From Malurus cyaneus samueli (taxonomy: Eukaryota; Chordata; Aves; Passeriformes; Maluridae), in NCBI GenBank assembly GCA_009741485.1, contig CM019219.1, positions 30,802,288 through 30,866,287 of the forward strand: DNA of 64,000 nt, written 5' to 3'. Positions 27,500 through 39,700 of the stretch are shown here, piece after piece. Position 1 is the first letter of the stretch. The number at the start of each line of letters is the position of its first letter. The notes below the pieces were generated by a model. The model was not told where the DNA came from and made no database searches. It was given only the letters and a program-made list of their open reading frames with translations. The translations under genes were made by a program, and so were the position numbers.

Positions 27500-27709
27500 T
27501 GTCTCTACACAAAGTTTATTATATATACACGCGCTATACATTCATGGGGCACACGGCAGCGGCCTGGCCCAGGCCTCTCCCGGGGGACACGGCTGGTGGG
27601 TGACACGCTGAAGTCAACAAAACACCGCTGGGTCCCGCAGGAAAGGTGGCCGAGCCTGCGCTCAGCACACGGAAGGCACTTGGGCGATGCATCACCTCGG
27701 CTCCTGGGG
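27500..27709 (-). other. CHUK: CHUK 3' UTR
   Basis: Short UTR after the stop at 27710-27712, with AATAAA on the minus strand at 27515-27520. Only about 200 bases long if this signal is used. Confidence 0.65.
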
Positions 27710-30700
27710 CTACTTCAGCCAGCTCCAGTCGAAACTCTGCAAAGAGTAGTAAAAGAACAGCTGAGCACACGGTCGGGCTACTGGATGTACGTCTTGCTTG
27801 ATGAAAACGCAGTAATTGCCCTTAGAAAGGATGCTCCCAGGAGTTAACACAATGCAGCACAGCTCATGCACTCAGAGCCCTGCAAGTCCATTCTACTTTG
27901 GGAGATCATAGGATTTTCCAAACTGGTAGCCAAAAGATGAATGTCTCCTCTCATGGGAGGAAAATCTGGGAGAGTTGGGATTATTCAGCCTGGAAAGCTC
28001 CGGTGACCTAACTGACCTTCTAGTGCCTGAAGGAGCTGACAGGAAAAGTGGACAGAGACTATTTCCAAGGGCCTGAAGAGCCAGGACACTCCAGGGGACA
28101 AGGGGGAATGGCTTCCCACTGCCAGAGGGCAGGGTTAGGAGTATTGGGGGAAATGTTCCCTGTGAGGGTGGGGAGGCCCTGGCACAGGGTGCCCAGAGGA
28201 ACCGTGTCTGCCCCATCCCTGGAAGTGTCCCAGGCCGGGCTGGAGAACCTGGTACCTCTTCCTATTCAAGAAGTTCTCCGTGTCCCCAGAGCACCCTCTT
28301 GCAAGCCAGGTCCTGGCAGATGCACCACCACTTACCATCATGCTGTTCTGCTCCTGCCTCACCTCCTGCAAAACACTGCTGAAGAGCTCGAGGTAATTCA
28401 CATTTTCCTGTATCACGTCAGCGAAATTCTCCCTGCAGGAATGAGAAACCTCTAAGATGATGGATTTCAAGCACCTGAAGTGGACTTCAAGTACCACCCC
28501 CATCAAAAGGTGCTGCACTGGGGGAAGAAAATAACCAGATCCAAGGCCAAGAAAGAGCAACATGACATGCAATAAATGGACAACACAGTGCTTTAGCAGT
28601 GCTCAGAAACAGAGCAGAGGTTTCTGAGTTAGGAGTTCAACCAAATCCCTGATTTTTTAGAGCGTTAGTAACACAGAACTCCTGAAAGTTGTCAGGGAGG
28701 GATAAAGCCCCCCAGATACTGAAGGGGGCTGCCCCAGCAGCTCATACCCATCTTCAGGAGCTGCCAGTGAGGATAGAGGGTGAGGAGCTGTGTTCCCTGA
28801 GGAGCTCTGGGGGAGCCACGTGGCTGCTGGAGTTGAGGCTGTCCCTTCCAGGCTGGAGCTGACCAGTGATCGAGCGGAGCTCTGAGTCTGGAAGAAACAA
28901 ATTCAGAATAATTTAGGCTTAAATGTTTTGTAGGTTTGGGATTACACACGAGTACTGTCTGTAACACAGACACCCAAGTGGGAATCAGGAGATGGCTTCA
29001 CGCACTCTAATTAATGCAAAAAGAGCAGCAAACTTAAAACATCTTAAACTAACCAGGAAAGCACCCATTTTTCTGCTGCTTTTACTATCTCAGACTGCCC
29101 TTCTCTGCAGGAAAAAAAAATCAACTGTGGTGTGGCAGTGACCCCTTTTTGCTGAGTTTTCTTCAATGTCTCCTGGCTCCCACACTGGATGGAAGTGCAA
29201 ACAAACAGCCCAGCAGCTACTCACACAAGCAATTTTCAGCAAATGCCATATCTCCCTTTGTCTCTTCCCCTGCATCTGCATCACTGAGTTGTCAGCTTCC
29301 TTGATGTTGTTTAGAGCCACTTCAATCTCGGGGAGCAAGTCAATAATCTTCTGCTTGCAGCCCAAGAGCTTGCTGGAATAAAAACCAAACACCAAGTCAT
29401 TTCCCAGCTTGTGTGGCAAAACCAAAAGCCTTAGCTTGGGATTCAAGATACTTGAAAAATTAATGTACAAATCACTGTGGTATTGTCTCTGCTCTTGCAC
29501 TATTTAAATTTTTTCATGAAGATTTGAATCCCAACCTCCAGCTGGCAGAATTTGCCTCATTTTTAAGTGAACTCTAGGATGCTAACAGCTTTTAAAAAGT
29601 GAGGGGAAAGCAAATGCAGACACAGAGGAGCAGAATTCATATTGCTGTGATAAACATGGATGGAGCTTTTTGGGCTTTGACCTTCTGGGTTTCCTTCTCT
29701 TCCTACTACAAAGCTACAAATGCTGCAAGTTGGGTTTATTTGGGTTTTTTGTCTGCATAAATTACCTGAGGTGGCCAAAGAGCTCCTTGAGGACTCGGTC
29801 CTGGCTCTGGACTGTCTGCACAATGATCTTCACCATGTCTGTGCTGTCACTGTAGGCATGATCTGGAAGGGCCAGCAACCACCACGTGAGTAAATCCTAA
29901 CAGCATTTGCTGGGTTTCAGTTCAGAAAAATTAATCACGGGGTACAAGGGTGAAACAGTCTTTAAATCATCTCCTTCCATACCTGGAGGTCTTGTTTTTA
30001 ATTGCTTGTACAAGTCTATGGCTCTCTGCTCCCTTTAGAAAGAAGAACACGGTTCAGATAGGTGTCAGCAGGCAGGTGACTCAAAAAAAAAAAACATTGC
30101 AATGAAATGAAGTTTTTCTGAACTCTTTCTCCTACAGCTGGCACACAAGCATGACCTTTTGAACACAGGGATGCTCTTTTTGGGATGAAATGCAACACTT
30201 CCCGAAAAGCTGTCTCTCTTTTTCTCCAAAAAGAGAGAATGATGATGTTTTCTCCTCAGAACATCCCACCAAGTGGACGTTATTTTCAGTTTCAATTCTT
30301 CACATGGCTCAGCTGTGTTTTCCTTCCCCTGTATCCTTAATTATCCAATTTCTTTTCTGAAACCATAACCACACAACTGTCTCAAAATTCTTGTTCCTGT
30401 TCTGCATTTTTTGCCTGAATTTTTGTGATATTCTTCAAATGGAAAGAGACAGCTGCATCACAAGCAAGACAACTGTGCTTCTCTTTTTCCCGTTGAATAA
30501 ATGTTGCTTCAAATATTTCAGAAGCAGCCAAACTGAAAATTTCCAGCCTTGAACAAACCCTCCCTCTTTCAAACCAGTCTGTCAGAAACAAGCAGCAGTT
30601 TCCCAACTCTAACCCTGGTTTGCAGTGGTGGAATTGCTTAAAAATAATGTTTAAGGAGGAAAGTTCATGATTAATTTGAGCTGCTGCTGCAGGAGGTGGC

Positions 30701-33700
30701 TTCTCCCTTGCACCACTTCCTCCCTTGTGCACTAGTTCTGCTGCAGCTACACAGGATGAAAAGCAACTTAGCAAAAAGGGAGGGTGGACAACAAGCCAGG
30801 AACAGGCACATTTCCTCCCAGGCCACTCAGAGTTGTTCTGAAGAGCTCTTATTAACACATTTAATGGCTGTTCAATCCCTCTCTGGTGGAATCCCCACTT
30901 GTACTCTCAGCAGCAGCCCAGTAACTGCTTCCTGTGTCTTCCCAAGACCAGTACTACCACTCAGCTCTTTCATATTTTAATTTTTTTTTTAAATCTACTT
31001 TCCAAACATTAAAGTACTTATGAGTTATTTACCCTTACTCTGAAAATACACTAGAAGTATTTAACATGATCACGCAGTTTTCTCACTCAGTACTAATAAA
31101 GTCACTCCTCTCCAACACAAAATGAAATCCCCAGTTGAGATCAAGATATGTCCTAGTCCTGGGCTCTTGTAAGATGAGGTTTCATAGTTCAGTGACAGAG
31201 AAATGTCCCATGAGTGCTGGGATCTTCCCTACCACGAGCAAAATTATCTCAAATCAATTGTACATTACTCTGTACTTGCAGTTTGCATTTCAAAATTGCT
31301 GAGGGAACCAGCAACAGGGGGAAAAGAAGCCCATCAGACACTGAAAGACACAAAATCCAATTACAAGAAGTGAAAATGAGAAACACAGGACTTACAAGCT
31401 CTCCATGACCTCTCCTTGGCGCCTTGCATAGGGACTCTTCTGCAGCTCCACGATTTCTGTGTGCAGAGCCATGATCTGCTCATCCAGGTAGCCAATATCT
31501 TCAGCCTGAGGTGAAACGTGGGCACAGATCAGACTGAAGGAAAGCAATCAAGGAGATAAAGATCCCCAAAACATTTATTTTGACAATGGGTTGACTGCAT
31601 GGAGAGTTTAGGAGACAAAATCACTCTTTGACAGGTGGCTGCTACAACAATTGAGGTTTTTGTTCACAGTGCATGGTATCACCTACACCCAAACCTCTGA
31701 CCACCACATTGGGTCAGGATAAATCAGTTTCTTCATAAACCATCTCTCCATGTCTCTGGAATTCACCAAACTTAAGCTGCCTGCTAGACAGACTGAGATA
31801 ACCCTGTGTATAGAGTGAAACACTCTTCACCCATGATAAAGGGACAGGGGAGGTAGAATAGCAGAACATAATTCTGATGGTCTCCCAAGAAAATATTTGT
31901 TGAGGCCCCTGGTCATCTGGAAACAGCCAGAGACAGCCTTGAATTTTTCTGCTAGAAGCAGCCTCCTTTTTATCTATCCCCTAGATAGACAGATAGAGAT
32001 AAAAAAGAGATTACTCTTATTTAAAACTAATTTGCATATTTACTTGCAGAATGTCAGTGATTTATGTCTGTACTCCTCAATGAAGTCCTGCAATTTTGAA
32101 ATCACTGCATATCAAGTGATTGGCTTTCAGCTTCAACAATGGGAATTTTTGTGTACGGCAAATGCAGCCAGGAAGCCCCTTGCTCCACAGCAACACCATT
32201 TCTTTTGGGCAGTAAGTAACATGTCTCTCTGCTTTCTATTTTCTTTTTAGAGAACTGAGTCCCATGACTTTTGTATTGTTTTTGTCCAAATCCATCCAAA
32301 ATACTTGGGGACAGCAGACTGTTTCTTTTTTAATGCACCTGCAGTGAAATTCCCATTCCCACAGCAGGCAGGATATGAACCACTGAAGGGACACAGCAGT
32401 AGCACATATGACACATTAAATTCCTGTCACAATCTTCTTCACACAGAGATAATGAAGCTTCTTTTATATCCATACCTGTGCACACTGAGAAGCTTTCTCT
32501 TCCATTTCCTTCCAGGCTTTGAGCATCTTCTCTGAAGCTTAAGAGAAAAGAGTTGATAATTTATAAATAAGACATTAAGACACACAAATAAAGCAAGACT
32601 GGAATTTACATATATCGGTGTAATTTGAGCACAAAAACACGGTGCTGAATCTCCCAGCAGGAGTTCTGAGCTAGAGATCAGAGAGACAGCAAAGCTGCAA
32701 CACCATGCTCAACCTTAACTCACACACAAACTCTCTTGTAGGATTTCACTGCTTTCAATCCCTGGCCTAAAATGACTCTGAGTCTTCAAACTTCACCATT
32801 AAGCTCAACAACTGCCACTTTTGATTGAACACAGACTGTCCAAACCCAGTTCACAGTGTCTATTTTCCATCATCATCCTTCAGCCCAGTCATAATTTTTG
32901 ACTCAAGTTGCATTTTTTAGCTATATATATTCAAACTATGTGTAAATCTTGCTGTTCTCTCCTGAATGCCTTTTGTTTCTGGAACATGAAACTGTAGCTG
33001 GTGCTTTTTCAGCCCATCTCTCATCCTGACAAAAGGTATCTGCTGATAACAAGCTTGCTAGCACTGTCAGCAAGTGCAGCAGCTCTGCCTCCACTTGGTG
33101 CCCAGTCACAACTTCAAATGAATCAGACTCTGAATTAATAAACAGCAAATATTTACATCACCAGTACTATTATTGCTCCTGTTTTCTGTTCTCAGTAGAG
33201 AACAGCTGACCACCTGTTTCACTGTCACTGAAGATGTCCAAAAACATTCTGGTTTTCACCCTTTTGCCTTTGGTCCTGCCAGACTCCTCTGCATTTCCCC
33301 TAGCTTCAATACACCCATAAAGATGCTGAGCTCCTTTGCAGGATCACACAAGACACTCAGACAAGGATTCCCCAATACCTACATATGCCATAAGCCATCT
33401 GGTCACTGTATCTCTCCAGATCGAGGCGAATGCTCTGGTGGAAGAATTCCAGCTTTGCTTTCAGCTGCTGGGATGCTGACACCATGTTGTTCTTCATTTT
33501 GATCAGGTTGGCGTTATACCGAAGGAGGCTGAGCCTAACAGATGGAACAAAGGTAGCATACATCAGCTGGAAAGCTATCTGAACTTCAAAAAGGAAATTC
33601 TCTTACTCTAAGGGTGACTGAGCACTGGCACAAGCTGCCCAGAGGGGTTGTGGAGTCTCCAGCCTTGGAGATATTTGAAAGCTGTCTGGATGTGGTCCTT

Positions 33701-36700
33701 TTTGAGTACAGATTGGGCTGGAGGATCTCCACAGCTCCTCAACAACCTCAGCCATGCTGTGAGGCTCTGAGTATATTCATGTTCTCCTCAGTTATTACCA
33801 ATGCCAGGCACTACCCAGTACAGTTCCTGGAGTGGAATAAGCTCCCAGCCCAAATATGGTTCATAATGTAAAGGCACAGAATGGCAGAAGGATGTAAAAC
33901 TTTGGGGAGCCAAAATGCACAATTGCAGGCGAGCAGCCACTGTGCTGGCGTGGCCCTGATCCCTTTCAATGAGTGAGCACTCACATGGCAGCTCTCTGGC
34001 CCTGGAAAAGCCTGCTGTAATCCTCCTTCAGCCCAATGACATAGTGAACCGCTTCTGCCCACACCTTGCGCAGCTGAGGGATTGGCAGCTGGATTTTGCT
34101 GTCCTGGACTGAACACAAGAGAAACACAGTCAAGTGACAACTCTGGAAAAGGACAACATTCCTAATTCCTGCTTCAGGTGCCTAGGAGGCCAGGTAAGCT
34201 CTGCTCAATTCCTACGTGACATTGCTGAAGTGTGTATGAGCTTTTCATCTCACAGCTCCCCAGGTATGTGACAACTGTGACTAAGCAGGTAAAAACCTGT
34301 AGGGGTTTTTGTCCAAAAAACTCTAAAGCTCAAGGCAGCAAAGCAAATTTAACAGCTCCATTTAATCCATTGATACTGGCCACTGCCCTGATCTGTTTCA
34401 TCTGAAAATGTCTTCAAGCCTTTTGTACGTTTCCTCCTAGATTTCCTGATGCAGATATTTAAAGGAAAATAATGCAGGATTTCTGTGTGTTCCCCTATAG
34501 AGATGGGAACTGTCAGTACACTGATGTATCAATAAACATGTTGTAAACAGCCTTTGCTCCAAGAGATTCAGCACAATGGTGCCATGTAATGAGAGGCACC
34601 AGAACAAAATAGTCCAGAACACAGGAAAACCTGAGTGGCACGAAAAGATGAGGAAAACCAGTGGAGACAGACCAAAGAAAATTAAGTTACTGAACAGTAA
34701 CTGCACATCACAAGACATTTTCTTTACATGCAGTATCTCAGCACATATCTCCTGACATTATTTTCCTTTCACAGAGGTACACACGGTCATTCATACAGAT
34801 ATATTTGGGATAAATAAACCTTCAGAGAGGTCTGTTAGGTCCTGCAATGACTGCTGTCACCTCAGGAGACAAGTAGGGGAAGCAGCAAGCAGAGAAACAG
34901 CTTTCAAACACAGCCTAAAAGCACAAACTGGTGATGCCAGGGCTCTGGCATCTGATGCCAGTCATCAGGACAAGGTGTTAGGCTGTTTCAGGGTCTTAAA
35001 TGGTTCTCTTTAAATCAGAAAGTGCCTTCCAAGACAACACAGAGGGTTTTATAGATCAGATTTGATTTCATTTTACATGAGGAACAGCACTTCTCCATCC
35101 CACTCACCAATGTAGTTGACACAGTCAGACAGACTCCGAGAAGCAAAGGGGCCATCGTAGACAGTTTTGCTTTTATCAAACAAATAGACCATGTAGCTGT
35201 CCCAGCCTCTCTGGGGAGAAAAGAGAAGAGAACATAGACAAGATAAACCCCAAACAGCTCCTACTAACCTAATACATCATGAACTAATTATTATGGGCAT
35301 TCTTTCTTATCAAGTGCTTTAAAAAACTTATTTTGATAGATCCCACAGAAAGACAGGACCCTTTGCTAGCAATTATTTTGATATTTAAGCAGAGTACAGC
35401 TACAGAAACCTGCTTACATTACCCAATAAAAGATCTTTAGGGTCTGATCTTACAGAGTAAACTGTCTCCTGTGGGAGAAGATTTAGGCAATTTATCTTCC
35501 CTGAGACTTAAAATTCTCTGAGAACATGAAAGGTATGAACAGAATCATTCTTACCACGCCATCAATCACACACTGGGAAGCAGGTTTCCGAGGGTCCAGG
35601 CAAATCCCTGTTTCCAACAGCAGCTCCTGATTTCCAGTGCTTATCCCAGTTTCAGACTCAATGCGGTTCTGAAGGGAATGAAGGCTTTCCTCGGGATGCA
35701 AAAGGAAGGACACAATCTTGGCAGAGGTCATGTTAAGGATGTGTACTATCTGTAAAAAGAGGACAAGTAATTACAAATCCCTGGATATCAAAGAAAAAGG
35801 CAAACAAGCCTGGGAGGGAACACAGGGCAATTAACACTTCAGTATGAGACCATCATTTGGTTTTAATAACCACAATAATTAACTCAGGTGTAAAGCCCCA
35901 CATAAAATAACTCAAAGCCTGGGCCTAGAACTTTTAATGTCAGAGAAAATGACGATCCAACACACTAACAGCTTTCCCAAGTCCTGCTGCAGCTCAAATT
36001 ACAACAGAAGAACAGAAACAAAATTATTCTCCTGTTTCTACACAGGCTTGCCCTGGCTAGCTTGACTCTAGCAAAGCTCCAGTAATAATTGGAAGGGTAA
36101 AACTCAGGTGAATGTCACTTCTGTTCTACTACAGGCACTGCTATTATAGTACCTGAATACACCTGCAGGTCACAGCATCAACAGTGAAGTTCAGGAAAAC
36201 TGATATTACCAAATATTAAACCTGATCCTGGCAAGTCCTTTCCCACATGACAAACAAGAATACAGGCTCATCCTTCTACTCCAAATGTAAAGGTAAAGAT
36301 TAATATTGCAGGAGATGTTTTGCCCTCCAGTATGTACTGGACAGGCTGTATATGCATTCACTTCCTGATACCAAGAAAACCAATTCCTCATGACCCTGGA
36401 AGCTGGATGCCAGGATTACAGCTTTACTCCACTGAATACACTCTGTGTCCTCTGGGATGCTTTCACAGTGCCTTCAAAGCCAGCAACAGCCCCACTCACC
36501 TTCAGATTCAGTATGTGATCCATCAGTAGGAAACACCTTGGACGACCGGTCTCAGGATCTGAACCTCCACCCCTCTGCTGTGGATCCCAGTTCAGCATCA
36601 GCTGCAGCCAGTTTTCCATGGGCTCTACAATCAAACTAAAGAAGAAGGGCTGTAAGAAAGGGGAGGCATGAATTCCCTTCACCAGAATGAAGCAGTGCAG

Positions 36701-39700
36701 CTTCCTGGGCCTCTCCTTCTTCTGTTCATCAGGCTCTGACCATCTTAGTGATCAACAAGCACTGGAAAGCCCAAAGTATCCAAAACAGAGCCAGTGGCTA
36801 CAGAGATAATAGCAAACAGCAGCTTGCCAGGAGTTTGAAAGGCTTCTGAGGTGAAAGAAGGAAGAGCTCTCAATGCTTGGGATAAAGGATGAAAAGCCCT
36901 CAGTGCAGAAGACCAAAATTGTCACCGGGGATGAGGACACACATACCTGCAGAGACTGTGAGGCTGTGGCAGGTGGGTGCTGAAGCGAACCTCCCCGTTC
37001 ATCTCTTCAGAGGCAAAGATGTGCTTTGGGTCCTTCTTCTTGATTTTTTCATGCCTGGGAAATAAAATCTTTTGTGTTTATCCTGAGAAGTGTTACTTTT
37101 GTAAGGGAACAACTGAAGACAGCAAAAAAGTGAAAGTGTCCAGCAGCTTAGAAAACAAACTCATCTTTCAGGACAAAGATATAATTTTCAATCCACCCAG
37201 AACGTGGAAGAGGGGAGCCCTCCAAATTAATTCTGTCTCTAGAAAGCTTTACTTCTTCTCTTGTTCTCACAGAAACCCAAATTTCTTATTTTTTCTGTTC
37301 CATAACCACCCTTCAAAAACCAAGCAGCCCCACACTCCAGGCACAGTGAGCCAAGCAGAAACCTCCACAGGCAGTTAAATTCTTTCAGCATCATTTTCAA
37401 GCATCAGCACTTCCAAGCACCTCTTGCAGAGCTGGTGTCTTACCAGGCAAATGGCTGTAGATTATGTAAAAAAGGTCTAAATCCTGCAATGCATTCAAAC
37501 ACCATCGTCCCAAAACTCCAGTAATCCACAGTAACTGAGTAGGATTTATTCTCAAAGAGCTCTGGAGCCTAAAAAGGATCACAAAAAGACACTTTGACAG
37601 TGGTATTTCCTTGCATTTGTGCAGAGACAAACCTGCATCCAGGTGTGGATGCCTGAGAAGGGATACCCTTGGGACAGGTCCCCAGGATCTCAATTTTTGG
37701 AGATTCCAGGCTTTGGCAGTGCCAAGCCATCCTGCCCTGCCCCCGTGCTAGTGACACTAAAAAAAGTCTTACCAAATATTGCAACGTTCCAACAAATGAA
37801 GTGCACAAACTTCCTTGATCCAGATCCTTTGCATATCCCAGGTCTATTATTTTGTGAACAATCTGCAGACAATTTAAACAGTTCATCAGAAGTGCAAATG
37901 CTGAGGAAAAAGAACACCAAACAACCCAAAATCTGTGCAGTGACAGCCACAGGCTACTCTCAAGAAGAAAGCCAGAATGGAAATTCTGGAGAAAGTTCAT
38001 GGCAAAACTTCAACAACATTGTTAAAGGTTTTAGTAAATTTACAGTTGAGTTTTCAGTGCAGTTGAACATGATAAGTTCCAGAAATGAGAGTGGAAAAAC
38101 CACTGACAGAGGCCATCTGACTTACCTTCCCACCTTCATCCTGAAGAACAATATTTTCAGGCTTTAAATCTCTGTGAATAATTCTGTTCTCATGCAAATA
38201 CTGGATACCAGACCCTGGAAGACACATGTTTGATTTAACAGAAAATGAAATTCACGTCATGATTAAAGACACATCTGATAAAAACCTAATGTTGGGGAGA
38301 AAGTTCCCAGCCTTCCTTGATTTACCACAACTCACTCCTACATTTAACAGCTTCCAAAACTGTGTTTCTTCTCCACTGCATTTTCACATCTTTGCAAAAA
38401 CATGCCAAAGAGACTCAACTTATTAGGGAAAAAAACCCATTCTGGAAGGGGAACAAGGATAAAGCAAGCAGAGTTGCTCTTTATTTCAGGAGTTCAGCTG
38501 GAAGCATTCTGAGAACTGAAAGGAAAGTCCAGGTCAGTACTCTAAAATACTTTTGCATTCCAAAACTAGCTATCATCATTCAAGTAGTGATGAGTTATCA
38601 GTAAGAGAATTAAGAAAACAAGGGGCTTTCCTGGAAAACCTACTTCTTAGAGAAAGCCAGGCATTACCCTTTATCAGACAGCTCTTCCTCCCCATGGTGT
38701 CCAAAAACACAGGTACTTCCCAACCAGTTAGATTTTTTTAACCCCCTATGTTAGTTCCTTTTTCATGGTCAGCTAAAAAAGGAAAATGCCACTGCACATC
38801 AAAAACCCCCCAAAACCCAAAGAAAAAGCAAGCATTGACTACGTACCGATGTCACTAAGCAGAGAAAGAATTTGACTTTCCTTCAGCCCACAGCAGTTTT
38901 CTGGTTTGTTCAGCAGCTACAAAAAAGCAAGATGTTCAGACCCACAGTGCAACAGTGAACAGCAAACAACACTTTCCATCCCCTGATGACACAATCCAGC
39001 AAACAGCACAGCCCAAGGATCACTCCGGCTGCTGAATGGAGCTGCTGACTTTGTACAATGAAATCATGGCCAAGAAATAAAACAACTCAAACAAAATGAA
39101 AATTCAGAAAGCAAAGGGGTAAGAGACACAGGCAGGGCCACAGGGCTGCAGTCATCACCATGTCAACGTGCTGTCAATAAAAGCAGCTTCAGCAATTTGT
39201 GACTTTTACTGCACTCCAGGCATTTAGAGATGACTAAGGTGCCTCTGCCCTCATGATGAACAAATGATGCTGAAAAAAAGACTTAAAGAACACAATCAGA
39301 AATAAAAAAGAATATGTTTTTTTTTTTCCTTTAAGGAACAAAGCAGTACAGGGCATCAAATGGAATGAAGAATGGTACTTCCTAAATTGTTTCAGCATCT
39401 ATGCAATCCCTAAGGATTCATCAGAAATTAAGTGATCAAACACTGCACTGCAAGTAGAGGTAATTTCTCAGCCAGGGTCTCCAATTTACCCTTAGGGAGG
39501 CTCAAGACCTTTGCTGCAATAATACAACGCACAAAAGTCTCTGAGAATGTGGCCAGAAGCTGGTGTCTGTAACCTCCAAATGCTTTTTCATATATGCCCC
39601 TTCTTTCACTGCCACTTAAACTGTCTCTTGAACTGTTTTAAACAGCTCAAAACCATACAGTGAGGGGAGGTTATTGCATTCACCAGCTGCTCATGCTCCC

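Noticed and set aside
26176..27603. 475-codon open frame of PIPIPY-type residues
   Set aside because: Purely the translation of the C-rich array; no start context and no domain.
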